This document shows, in pieces, positions 1-7,653 of a stretch of DNA of 64,000 nucleotides. The position numbers and the translations under genes were made by a program. Below the pieces are notes generated by a model. The model did no database searches. It was not told where the DNA came from and saw only the letters and a list, made by a program, of their open reading frames with translations. The first letter of the stretch is position 1; each line of letters begins with the position of its first letter. Origin of the DNA: Brevibacillus borstelensis (lineage in GTDB: Bacteria > Bacillota > Bacilli > Brevibacillales > Brevibacillaceae); assembly GCF_003710865.1 (NCBI RefSeq), contig NZ_RHHO01000037.1:124001-188000 (forward strand). The letters are read 5' to 3'.

Positions 1-310
1 GGAGGGATACCACTGGCCCGGGAATGTTCGGGAGCTGCAGAACATGATCGAGCGTCTGGTGGTGACGGCGAGGGAGGAGCATATCAGTGCCCGCGATGTG
101 CTGTCCAACCTGTACGAAAGCAAGCCGCGCGATCAGGAGAAAAAACCGATCGTCCGTGAGATTATTCCTTTGAAAGAGGCGGTCGAGGAAGTAGAGACGC
201 AGCTGATCAGTCTCGCCTTGCAAAAGTACGGGACCGCTGCCAAGGTCGCCCAGATTCTGGGCGTCAGCCCCGCGACCTTGAGCAGACGGATGCAAAAGCT
301 GCTTTCCTGA
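1..310 (+). CDS. Sigma-54-dependent transcriptional activator, C-terminal end (partial)
   Basis: Only the last 102 or so codons are inside the window; the reading frame is open from base 2. It begins inside the AAA+ domain at the conserved HWPGNVRELQN motif near the end of sigma-54 activator ATPase domains. A linker follows, then a Fis-type helix-turn-helix at the C-terminus (AAKVAQILGVSPATLSRRMQ). The family drives open-complex formation at -24/-12 promoters using ATP. Its sensor domain lies outside the window, so the inducer is unknown. The stop codon is only 14 bases before the likely start of the pxpB-like gene, so the two may share a transcript or the activator may control its neighbours. 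I found no convincing -24/-12 promoter nearby. Confidence 0.9.
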   Translation, partial: EGYHWPGNVRELQNMIERLVVTAREEHISARDVLSNLYESKPRDQEKKPIVREIIPLKEAVEEVETQLISLALQKYGTAAKVAQILGVSPATLSRRMQKLLS

Positions 311-324
311 AAGGAGGGGTGACG

Positions 325-1212
325 ATGTTCACACTGCCCGAGACGAGATTCGACTTTGGCGGAGATGAATACATCTATGCGGAAATTTCCCGAGACATGA
401 GCGAAGAGAGCAACTTCAAAGCACTGGCGATCACGAGCGAACTGCGAAGAAGGCAAATCCCGGGCATTCTTGACATCTGCCCATCCAATTCTTCGTACCT
501 GATCCGTTTTGATCCGGAAGTGATCCCGGCAGCGAATTTGCTCGATTATTTAAAGGAAATCGACATGACCAAAAGCAACCCTGCCGCTTTGAATCTCGAA
601 GTCCGTATCGTCGAGATTCCAATCTGGTACGACGATCCGATCACGAGGGAGTACAGCAGACGCTTTCAAGAGCGCAACATCATCAAAGAAAACATCAGCA
701 ACTTTGAGCTCGTGATGAAGCTGAACGGCTTCAAGGAAAAGGAAGCCTTTATCGAGGCGCATTCCCGCAGTCCATACTTAATCTCGATGATGGGCTTTAT
801 TCCGGGAACCGCATGGGAGTACCCGCTGGGCCTCAGGAAGGATCAGATCATCCAGACACCCAAATACGCAAGTCCGCGGACGGATACGCCTGGAAGAGCT
901 GTCGGCCTCGGAGGAGCCTTTACGGTGATCTATCCGCTGTCCGCTCCGGGCAGCTACCAGCTGATCGGAATGGCCGCGGTGCCAGTCTTTGATCAGTCAG
1001 GCAAGCTTGAGGATTTGCGCGACTCGTTTTTCCTGGCCAGGCCCGGTGACATCTGGAAGCATCGTCCGGTTGAAGAGCGGGAGTACAAGCAGATTCTTTC
1101 GCAAGTAGAAGCCGGGACGTACCGTTACCGGATGAAATACGTCGATTTTTCCCCGGAGGAATACTTCGCGAAAAGAGAAGCGTACATCAAGCAAGTAATG
1201 GAGGACTTTTAA
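325..1212 (+). CDS. pxpB: PxpB/KipI family protein (5-oxoprolinase subunit B-like)
   Basis: A 295-residue protein of the allophanate-hydrolase subunit 1 / KipI / PxpB family. The typical core lies at about residues 70-290, with the family signature MMGFIPGTAWEYPLGL in the middle and an RTDTPGRAVGLGG segment after it. In PxpABC systems this subunit works with PxpC and PxpA to open 5-oxoproline to glutamate using ATP. The protein is some 50 residues longer than usual because of its N-terminal region. I chose ATG 325, which sits 7 bases after AAGGAGG; a GTG at 319 abuts that site too closely. It is followed after one base by pxpC. PxpA (LamB/YcsF) is not in the window, so the substrate is inferred from family only. 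Confidence 0.8.
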   Translation: MFTLPETRFDFGGDEYIYAEISRDMSEESNFKALAITSELRRRQIPGILDICPSNSSYLIRFDPEVIPAANLLDYLKEIDMTKSNPAALNLEVRIVEIPIWYDDPITREYSRRFQERNIIKENISNFELVMKLNGFKEKEAFIEAHSRSPYLISMMGFIPGTAWEYPLGLRKDQIIQTPKYASPRTDTPGRAVGLGGAFTVIYPLSAPGSYQLIGMAAVPVFDQSGKLEDLRDSFFLARPGDIWKHRPVEEREYKQILSQVEAGTYRYRMKYVDFSPEEYFAKREAYIKQVMEDF

Positions 1213-1213
1213 T

Positions 1214-2188
1214 ATGCTGCGGATCAGGGATGGCGGCTTGCAGACACTGGTTCAGGATATGGGCAGAAAGGAGTTTTATCATCTGGGGGTGCCGCCTTCG
1301 GGAGCCGCTGACAAATACTCCTATGTACTGGGCAATATTTTGCTGGGGAATCCGCATGATTACGCCGCCTTGGAAATTACGCTGCTCGGTCCGGTGATTG
1401 AATTTTGCAAAAGGACGGTAATCGCCATAACGGGAGCTCCATGCGAGGTGAGGCTCAATGAGCAGCCGGTGCCGATGTGGGAATCGCTGGTGATCCAGGA
1501 AGGAGATATGCTCGCATTTCGGATGACCACGCAGGGAGTCAAAACCTATCTATGCGTATCCGGAGGCATTCAAGTGCCGGATGTCCTCGGCTGCAAGTCG
1601 ACCTATGTGCTTAGTCAATTAGGCGGCTTTCACGGCAGAAAGCTGCAGGCGGGCGACGAGGTGCAGATCGGAGAGCCTTTGCCCGGCGTTTTTCACCAGG
1701 TTGGCCGGCGAATTCCCGACGAATACATCCCTGCATTTTCGAATGAGATGGACATCCGGGTGGTGGTGGGCTTATCCAGCTACCGCTTGAGTGATGAAGG
1801 GATAAAAACATTTCTCAACTCGGAGTGGCAGGTGGGGCTGGAGTCAAATAATATCGCCTACCGATATACAGGGGCCACCGTATCGTTCAAACCGTTCGAT
1901 CCGCCGTTTGGAGCGGGAAACAACTCATCCAATGTCGTCGATATCGTCTACCCTATTGGCGCGATCATGGTGCCAAACGAAAAAGAATTGATCCTGCTTT
2001 TGCGCGATGCGACGACAGGAGGGGGCTTTGTCACGATCGGAACGGCCATCAATGCTGATCTCGACTTGATCGCCCAATCCAGGCCGAATACGAAAACGCG
2101 GTTTTTGGCAGTCACCGTGGACCAGGCAATCGAAGCGAGGTTGTCCAAAAAGCGAAAAATTTTGGCCGTGCAAGAGCTGCTCCGTTAA
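1214..2188 (+). CDS. pxpC: PxpC/KipA family protein (5-oxoprolinase subunit C-like)
   Basis: A 324-residue protein of the allophanate-hydrolase subunit 2 / KipA / PxpC family, complete in length. Family landmarks are LVQDMGRKEFYHLGVPPSG near residue 12, the CVSGGI segment around residue 115, and DATTGGGFVTIGT near residue 270. It should form a complex with the product of the gene one base upstream, consistent with tight coupling. The known activity of the pair with PxpA is ATP-dependent 5-oxoprolinase; the same fold also occurs in urea-carboxylase-related enzymes, so other small amide substrates are possible. About 225 bases without a gene follow before the receiver-protein gene. Confidence 0.8.
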   Translation: MLRIRDGGLQTLVQDMGRKEFYHLGVPPSGAADKYSYVLGNILLGNPHDYAALEITLLGPVIEFCKRTVIAITGAPCEVRLNEQPVPMWESLVIQEGDMLAFRMTTQGVKTYLCVSGGIQVPDVLGCKSTYVLSQLGGFHGRKLQAGDEVQIGEPLPGVFHQVGRRIPDEYIPAFSNEMDIRVVVGLSSYRLSDEGIKTFLNSEWQVGLESNNIAYRYTGATVSFKPFDPPFGAGNNSSNVVDIVYPIGAIMVPNEKELILLLRDATTGGGFVTIGTAINADLDLIAQSRPNTKTRFLAVTVDQAIEARLSKKRKILAVQELLR

Positions 2189-2231
2189 AACCACGTTTTT
2201 GCCAGAGGACATTAGGACTGGCGGACGACAT

Positions 2232-2257
2232 GAATAATCGGTATAATATGATTATTC
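2232..2257 (+). promoter_or_regulatory. Perfect 8-bp inverted repeat enclosing a TATAAT -10 box
   Basis: GAATAATC (2232-2239) and its exact reverse complement GATTATTC (2250-2257) flank a 10-base spacer that carries TATAAT at 2242-2247. A protein bound here would cover the -10 element, so this is a candidate operator-promoter for the receiver-protein gene at 2414. The matching -35 hexamer is weak. The regulator is unknown. Confidence 0.5.
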
Positions 2258-2413
2258 CAACTATTATTTGGTGCTTCTTGCCCTACGCATTTCGGCAGTC
2301 TTTCATGGCAACAGCCGTCTGTAAACCGTGATGGCGACAATGGCGTCAAAGTCTCGGGGAGAAGGACGGAAAATGGGCGGCCACGATCCATCTCATGTAA
2401 AGGGGGAGGAGAA

Positions 2414-2800
2414 TTGCGTCAGCGCTACAAAATACTGGTCATCGACGATGAGCCGATCACCCGGATGGATATCCGGGAAATGCTGCAAGAAGTAGGCTAT
2501 GACGTTGTAGCGGAAGGCAGAAATGGTAAAGAAGCGATCGAATTGACGCAAAAGTGGAAGCCCAATCTCATTATTATGGACGTAAAAATGCCGATCATGG
2601 ACGGCCTGAAGGCGACAAAAATAATTCGGGACACCTCAAACTCGGCTGTTCTGCTTCTCACGGCCTACAGCCAAAGAGAAATGCTCGTCGAGGCAGAGAG
2701 GGCCGGCGTTTGCGGCTATCTGGTCAAGCCGGTTTCCGAAGAAGAGCTGCTGCCTGCTGTAGAGATGATGATTGTTCGTCACAGACAGGCAGAGGCGTGA
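2414..2800 (+). CDS. EutV-like response regulator consisting of the receiver domain only
   Basis: A 128-residue protein that is almost entirely a CheY-like receiver domain. Visible landmarks are the acidic pocket IDDEP (Asp11-Asp12), the phospho-acceptor Asp56 in IMDVKMP, Thr83 and Lys105 in YLVKP. Sequence style (DDEPITRMDIRE, MDGLKATK, GYLVKP) resembles EutV, the REC-ANTAR antiterminator of ethanolamine operons in Firmicutes. EutV proteins are about 190 residues and end in an RNA-binding ANTAR domain; here translation stops right where that domain would begin, and none of the following frames encodes one. The start is TTG 2414 behind GGGGGAGGAG. No EutW-type kinase is in the window. It may be a decayed regulator or a single-domain phosphate sink. 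Confidence 0.8.
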   Translation: MRQRYKILVIDDEPITRMDIREMLQEVGYDVVAEGRNGKEAIELTQKWKPNLIIMDVKMPIMDGLKATKIIRDTSNSAVLLLTAYSQREMLVEAERAGVCGYLVKPVSEEELLPAVEMMIVRHRQAEA

Positions 2801-2834
2801 GCATTCACCTGCGAACCGTAAAGTTGATATTGGA

Positions 2835-2897
2835 AAAGCGACGGCGCTTTGAGTGGGGACAACCATGTTGTCCTGTATTCAAGGCGCTTTTTCTTTT
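2835..2897 (+). terminator. Rho-independent terminator with a competing upstream hairpin before eutB
   Basis: The terminator stem pairs 2844-2852 with 2879-2887 (9 bp, one G-U), encloses a second 7-bp stem (2857-2863 with 2867-2873), and is followed by a T-rich run. An alternative hairpin pairs AAAGCG (2835-2840) with CGCTTT (2845-2850), using the same bases as the left arm of the terminator, so the two folds exclude each other. This is an attenuator layout directly upstream of eutB. The alternative hairpin has a 4-base loop rather than the hexaloop preferred by ANTAR proteins. Confidence 0.7.
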
Positions 2898-2951
2898 TGT
2901 ACTGCCCATGAATAAAGACCGCTTGCCAGTCAAGCGAGGGAGGAACGAGAT

Positions 2952-4313
2952 ATGAAGTTGTCTTGCGTAATCCGGAAGCAGCACTATCAATTTTCATCTG
3001 TCAAAGATGTTTTGGCCAAAGCAAGCGAGGAGAAGTCGGGTGACCAAATGAGCAGGATCGGCGCCCAGTCGGCCCTGGAGAGGATGGCAGCCAAAGTAGT
3101 GCTGAGCGAGATGCTGCTATCTGACATCTATGAAAATCCCGTTATTGCCTATGAAGACGATGAGGTCACACGCATTATTTACGACGATCTCAATTTGACC
3201 GTCTACAATGAAATCAAGCATTGGACAGTGGGTGAACTGCGCGATTACATTTTGTCTCGAAAAGCCCGCATGCCAGAGCTGACCAGGCTTAGCCGCGGAC
3301 TTACCAGCGAGATGATAGCGGCGGTAGCCAAGCTGATGTCCAGCATTGATCTGGTCATGGCTTCTCAAAAGATGAGGTACCAGGCCTATTGCAACACATT
3401 GATTGGAGAGCCGGGGCGCCTTGCCTTCCGCTGTCAGCCCAATCATCCGATCGACGACCCGGAAGGCATCCTCGCCTCGATCAAAGAGGGGCTCTCCTAC
3501 GGATCAGGCGATGCAGTCATCGGAATCAATCCGAATAACGATTCGGTTGAAAGCGTTACCAAGCTGCTCGTCATGTCGCATGAATTCATTCAACGCTGGC
3601 AAATCCCGACGCAAAACTGCGTACTGGCTCACATTACTACGCAGATGCAGGCTCTCCGGAACGGCGCTCCTATCTCGCTGATGTTTCAAAGCCTGGCCGG
3701 TTCGCAAAAGGCAAATGAGGCCTTCGGTGTCTCCAAAGAAATTTTGGACGAGGGCATGGAGTTGATGCTTCGCTACGGAACGGCGACCGGTCCCAATGTG
3801 ATGTATTTTGAAACAGGGCAAGGGTCTGAGGTATCTTTGGATTCACACGAAGGAGTCGATATGCAGACATTGGAATCTCGAACCTATGGTTTTTGCAGGC
3901 ACTGGAAGCCGTTTATGGTGAATAACGTTTCCGGCTTTATCGGTCCGGAGACGCTGTATGACGGCAGGCAGATGATCCGGGCGGATCTGGAGGACTTGTT
4001 TATGGGGAAAATGCACGGACTGCCGATGGGCATCGCTCCCACCTATACGAATCACATGTACGCAGACCAAAATGATCAGGAAATTGCCGGCATGCTGACT
4101 GCTTTGGCAGGGGCGAATTTTTACATGGGCGTGCCCGGGGGAGATGACGTCATGCTCAGCTACCAGGATACGAGCTATCACGATGACGCGAGCCTGCGGG
4201 AAATACTCGGGCTGAGGCCGTTGCGGGAATTTGAACAATGGCTGGAAAAGATGGGGATCATGGAGGACGGCAGGTTGACTGAGTATGCAGGAGATCTGAC
4301 GATTTTTGATTAG
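2952..4313 (+). CDS. eutB: Ethanolamine ammonia-lyase large subunit
   Basis: A 453-residue protein, the same length as E. coli EutB. It converts ethanolamine to acetaldehyde and ammonia by an adenosylcobalamin radical mechanism, with EutC as partner. Family landmarks include the RCQPNHPIDDPEGILASI region near residue 160, DAVIGINPN near residue 190, GTATGPNVMYFETGQGS near residue 275, NNVSGFIGPE near 320 and GLPMGIAPTYTNHMYADQND near 355, all in the expected order of a TIM-barrel catalytic subunit. The start is ATG 2952 behind GGGAGG. eutC follows 21 bases downstream, and cobalamin uptake genes lie next, supporting B12 dependence. No carboxysome-like shell, EutA or EutE gene is seen, so this appears to be a reduced ethanolamine system. 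Confidence 0.96.
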   Translation: MKLSCVIRKQHYQFSSVKDVLAKASEEKSGDQMSRIGAQSALERMAAKVVLSEMLLSDIYENPVIAYEDDEVTRIIYDDLNLTVYNEIKHWTVGELRDYILSRKARMPELTRLSRGLTSEMIAAVAKLMSSIDLVMASQKMRYQAYCNTLIGEPGRLAFRCQPNHPIDDPEGILASIKEGLSYGSGDAVIGINPNNDSVESVTKLLVMSHEFIQRWQIPTQNCVLAHITTQMQALRNGAPISLMFQSLAGSQKANEAFGVSKEILDEGMELMLRYGTATGPNVMYFETGQGSEVSLDSHEGVDMQTLESRTYGFCRHWKPFMVNNVSGFIGPETLYDGRQMIRADLEDLFMGKMHGLPMGIAPTYTNHMYADQNDQEIAGMLTALAGANFYMGVPGGDDVMLSYQDTSYHDDASLREILGLRPLREFEQWLEKMGIMEDGRLTEYAGDLTIFD

Positions 4314-4334
4314 AGTGGCGGGAGGCGAAGAAAC

Positions 4335-5207
4335 ATGAAGCAGGTTAATCTTGATGAGCTTGTCGATCGCGTGTTGGTTGAGCTGGCAAAGCAGAGTTCC
4401 TCGTCGGCAAAAAAAGAGCCACTTCAGGCGGGGGCTCATTCAAGTGATCCCATATACTTTCCGGAGGACAAAGAAATGGGGGTCGAGAAGCCGAAGGACC
4501 GGGAGTCGCTGGAAAGAGCGATGAGTCGGACACCTGCACGTATCGGGATCGGCCGCGCGGGAACGAGAATGAAAACGCGGAGCTACCTGCAATTTCGGAT
4601 TGATCAGGCAGCAGCCCGAGACGCGGTGACGAAGGATATCGGCGAAGATCTTCTGCGTGAGCTGGGTCTGCCCATCTTGCAGACGAAATCTGCCGATATG
4701 CAGGAATACCTCATGAATCTGGAATCGGGGCGCAGACTATCCGATGAATCCGTGCGATGGCTGGAGCAGAACGGGGATAAAGGAAAGGATGTGCAAATCG
4801 TCGTATCCGATGGACTCAGCACATCGGCGATCGAAGCGAATATTCCCGATCTGCTTCCCGCCCTCCTGCAAGGTTTGGCTTTGCGCAACATTAGCACGGG
4901 AAAACCTGTATTTGTAAAACGGGGACGGGTCTGGGTACAGGATCAGATCGCCTCTATCGTCAAGTGCAAGGCGGTCATATCGCTGATCGGCGAGAGACCT
5001 GGACTTGCTACCGCGGAGAGCCTCAGCGCTTATATGATCTATCAGCCAAGTGCACAGACAGTGGAATCTGACCGGACGGTTATTTCCAATATCCATCGAG
5101 GGGGGACGCCGCCGATCGAGGCTGGGGCCTATCTGGCAGAGCTGCTCGATGATATTCTGCGTTATCAGGCAAGCGGCGTGACTCTTGCCAGGTTGAGATC
5201 AAGATAA
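4335..5207 (+). CDS. eutC: Ethanolamine ammonia-lyase small subunit
   Basis: A 290-residue EutC, close to the usual 295. The first 70 or so residues are a variable, charged N-terminal extension, typical of the family, where it helps solubility or targeting. The cobalamin-binding part follows, with RIGIGRAGTRMKTRSYLQFR near residue 70, QIVVSDGLST near 155, and the family end region DRTVISNIHRGGTPPIEAGA near 245. It binds the dimethylbenzimidazole side of adenosylcobalamin at the interface with EutB. The start is ATG 4335 behind GGGAGG, 21 bases after eutB, so the two are one operon. Confidence 0.95.
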   Translation: MKQVNLDELVDRVLVELAKQSSSSAKKEPLQAGAHSSDPIYFPEDKEMGVEKPKDRESLERAMSRTPARIGIGRAGTRMKTRSYLQFRIDQAAARDAVTKDIGEDLLRELGLPILQTKSADMQEYLMNLESGRRLSDESVRWLEQNGDKGKDVQIVVSDGLSTSAIEANIPDLLPALLQGLALRNISTGKPVFVKRGRVWVQDQIASIVKCKAVISLIGERPGLATAESLSAYMIYQPSAQTVESDRTVISNIHRGGTPPIEAGAYLAELLDDILRYQASGVTLARLRSR

Positions 5208-5615
5208 GCTGGGGCGAGCCACTGGGGCTGAGACAGATGAGAATGATGAACCAGATGAAATGACTGAGCGGGTGAAAAAGACGAAATAGATGAAATGACT
5301 GAACAGAAGAATTGACAGAACAGTTGAATTGACAGAACGAATGAACTAACTGGATGCGGAAGGGCGGTTGCAGAAGCAAACCGCCCCGAAACCAAATGAC
5401 AGAGGAAAATGAGGAAAGAAGCATGCCTCTGCTGCGGACAAGAGCGGAGATATGTTTCTTTTTTCATGGCCGCAATGATATAATGATAGGCGCCCTGATG
5501 TACGTGCCCTCTGTTTTCCACTTAGGAACAAAGGGCGTTTCGCTGCGTCCGGGCTGCGGGATACAGGGTTGAGCGACCGGTTTCCTCGTATTTCTTGAAA
5601 GAAGGGAAGATTCGT
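5208..5615. other. 408-base non-coding stretch between eutC and btuF
   Basis: The first half is purine-rich and carries short direct repeats listed separately. A hairpin pairs GGGCGGTT (5362-5369) with AACCGCCC (5379-5386) but has no T-run, so it is not a clear terminator. TATAAT at 5479-5484 could be the btuF -10 box, with a poor -35. The following leader contains an interrupted stem from GCCCT to AGGGC around 5500-5535. I looked for the conserved blocks of a cobalamin riboswitch and did not find them. Confidence 0.6.
5253..5338 (+). repeat. Two pairs of short direct repeats downstream of eutC
   Basis: AGATGAAATGACTGA occurs at 5253-5267 and again at 5288-5302. GAATTGACAGAAC occurs at 5309-5321 and 5326-5338. 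The stretch reads as a degenerate run of GAA/TGA-rich units with no open reading frame of note. It could be a slippage product or a tandem protein-binding array; nothing in the sequence decides between these. Confidence 0.7.
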
Positions 5616-6605
5616 ATGAAACGCTGCATGTTTCTCCTGTTTTCACTGTTCGTGGCGATCAGCCTGGCGGGATGTGGGGAGGGTAGCCAACCGGCGAAAC
5701 AATCCGAGCAATCATCCACACAACAACCACCTTCTCAAAGTACAGAGGCGAAGAGCGAAAAAGCAACAAGCTATCCCTTGACAATAAAGGATTCTACCGG
5801 TCAAGAGCTGACTTTTGCCAAGGCGCCGGAGCGGATCGTCTCTGCCTCGCCAGCTGAGACGGAAATCCTGTTTGCGCTTGGGCTCGGCGATAAGGTCGTC
5901 GCTGTTTCCGATTACGACGACTACCCCGAGGAGGCAAAATCGAAGCCGAAGGTGGGCGGGGTTCTCTCGCCTAATGAAGAAGCGATCCTCGCGCAAAGCC
6001 CGGATCTCGTCGTTGGCGGTATTTCCATGAAAGAGGATGTCGTCACAAAATTGCGGTCCCTGGACCTGCAGGTCATTACGCTGCGTCCGAAAGTGGTTCA
6101 GGATATCATGGAAAACATTTTGCTTTTGGGACAAATTACAGATCATCAAGTTCAAGCGGAAGAACTGGTTTCCCGGATGAAAGCCGATATCGGCAAGGTG
6201 ACAGACGCTGTCAAAGATTTGAAGCCGGAAGAAAAGAAGAAGGTGTATTTGGAGTTTTCAGCAGGGTGGACAGTCGGGAAGGGCGAGTTCCTGGACGAGT
6301 TGATCACGATGGCAGGAGGCATCAACATCGCCTCCGACACCCAGGGCTGGAACCCGGTCAGCGAAGAAAAAATTGTGAAGGAAGATCCGGATGTGATCTT
6401 GTTTGCGCAAGGCTTCACAGATGAAAAGACAGGCGAAACGTTGGACCAAACCATTCGGAAAAGAAGCGGCTGGGACAAAATCAAAGCGATCCGGGACAAC
6501 CAGGTGATCGGCTTGGACCATAATATTCTGTCCCGACCAGGTCCGCGCATCACACAGGGATTGTACGAAATGGCCAAAGCCATTTATCCGGAGCGGTTGA
6601 AATAA
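5616..6605 (+). CDS. btuF: Cobalamin-type ABC transporter substrate-binding lipoprotein
   Basis: A 329-residue extracytoplasmic binding protein of the helical-backbone class (BtuF/FhuD type). A lipoprotein signal peptide ends at the lipobox SLAGC near residue 21, followed by a Gln/Ser-rich linker to about residue 55. The binding domain starts at YPLTIKDSTGQELTFAKAPE, with the class-typical RIVSASPAETEILFALG and PDLVVGG segments. Cobalamin rather than iron-siderophore specificity is inferred from the neighbours eutBC and cobU. I chose ATG 5616 over an in-frame TTG at 5595 because it places the GAAGGGAAG site at normal distance and starts a clean signal peptide. It forms an operon with the next genes (one-base gap). 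Confidence 0.85.
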   Translation: MKRCMFLLFSLFVAISLAGCGEGSQPAKQSEQSSTQQPPSQSTEAKSEKATSYPLTIKDSTGQELTFAKAPERIVSASPAETEILFALGLGDKVVAVSDYDDYPEEAKSKPKVGGVLSPNEEAILAQSPDLVVGGISMKEDVVTKLRSLDLQVITLRPKVVQDIMENILLLGQITDHQVQAEELVSRMKADIGKVTDAVKDLKPEEKKKVYLEFSAGWTVGKGEFLDELITMAGGINIASDTQGWNPVSEEKIVKEDPDVILFAQGFTDEKTGETLDQTIRKRSGWDKIKAIRDNQVIGLDHNILSRPGPRITQGLYEMAKAIYPERLK

Positions 6606-6606
6606 A

Positions 6607-7653
6607 ATGAAAGCACGCTTCCTGTTGTTCGGAGGGGCAGGTGTACTGCTCCTCTTTCTGTCTGTCGGCATGAGTCTTTCGCTGGGCTCGGCAGAACTGC
6701 CGCTCACACAGGTCTGGGGCATTCTCCTGCATAAGCTGCCGGGAATTGGGACATTGATAACTGTCCAATGGCCGGAGTCTGCCGAGCAAATCGTCATGAA
6801 GGTTCGTTTTCCCCGCGTTCTGCTGGCTGTATTGGTGGGGGCTTGCCTTTCATTGGCCGGGGCGGGCTTTCAAGGGATATTGCGCAATCCGCTGGCTGAT
6901 CCGTACACGCTCGGGGTCGCATCCGGCTCTGCGATCGGAGCGGCGACGCTTATTTTATTTGGATGGCAGTTCAGTTTGCTCGGTCAGTGGTCCGTTCCGC
7001 TCGCTGCCTTTACGACGGGTCTGATCAGCTTGTGGCTGGTAATCAGGCTGGCGCATTCACAAGGCAAAATACATATTGAAACGCTGATCTTGTCAGGTGT
7101 CGTTGCTCAGGCGTTTCTCGGGTCGATTGTCTCCTTTCTCGTCTCCCTGTCTGACCAGGTCGTCAATGAGATCGTCTTTTGGCTGATGGGAAGCCTGGCT
7201 TTCCGCGGGTGGTCTTTCTCGGTCGTATTGCTTCCCTGTCTGCTTCTCGGTCTTATCATTCTGATGGGGTATGGACGGACGTTAAATTTGTTCGCTCTCG
7301 GCGAGAGGCAAGCGGCGCATCTCGGTGTGCAAGTGGACCGTACGAAGCTGGTTGTACTCACAGTGTCGACCCTGCTGACAGCCGTAGCGGTATCCGTATC
7401 GGGAATTATCGGATTTGTCGGACTGGTTGTACCGCATCTGGTGAGACTGATGGCCGGACCTGATTACCGCCTGCTGCTGCCTATGTCAGCGCTCTACGGG
7501 GGAATCTACGTACTGTGGGCCGATACTCTGGCCCGTACGCTGCTCAGCCCGACAGAAATACCGTTGGGCGTCGTGACGGCTTTTCTGGGTACACCTTTCT
7601 TCGCTTATTTGCTGCGGAAAAAACAGCGTGCCGGAAAGGAGGGAGAAGCTTGA
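6607..7653 (+). CDS. btuC: Cobalamin-type ABC transporter permease (FecCD family)
   Basis: A 348-residue integral membrane protein of the FecCD/BtuC family with about ten hydrophobic segments. Family signatures include RFPRVLLAVLVGACLSLAGA near residue 74, GILRNPLADPYTLG near 95, the ALGERQAAHLG loop near 230 that contacts the ATPase, and the GFVGLVVPHLVRLMAGPDYR segment near 265. A homodimer would form the transport channel, powered by the ATPase encoded next and fed by the lipoprotein upstream. It starts one base after the btuF stop and overlaps the ATPase gene by 4 bases, showing translational coupling. Confidence 0.9.
   Translation: MKARFLLFGGAGVLLLFLSVGMSLSLGSAELPLTQVWGILLHKLPGIGTLITVQWPESAEQIVMKVRFPRVLLAVLVGACLSLAGAGFQGILRNPLADPYTLGVASGSAIGAATLILFGWQFSLLGQWSVPLAAFTTGLISLWLVIRLAHSQGKIHIETLILSGVVAQAFLGSIVSFLVSLSDQVVNEIVFWLMGSLAFRGWSFSVVLLPCLLLGLIILMGYGRTLNLFALGERQAAHLGVQVDRTKLVVLTVSTLLTAVAVSVSGIIGFVGLVVPHLVRLMAGPDYRLLLPMSALYGGIYVLWADTLARTLLSPTEIPLGVVTAFLGTPFFAYLLRKKQRAGKEGEA

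Noticed and set aside
2189-2413. Sigma-54 promoter serving the pxp or eut side
   Set aside because: TTGGTGCTTCTTGC near 2268 looks similar, but the GG and GC are 8 rather than 10 bases apart.
5253-5338. CRISPR-like array
   Set aside because: Each repeat occurs only twice, the units differ between pairs, and spacing is irregular; no cas genes are nearby.
5208-5615. Cobalamin riboswitch upstream of btuF
   Set aside because: GCCACTG occurs once at the very start of the gap, but neighbouring conserved blocks and the downstream B12 box could not be found in order.
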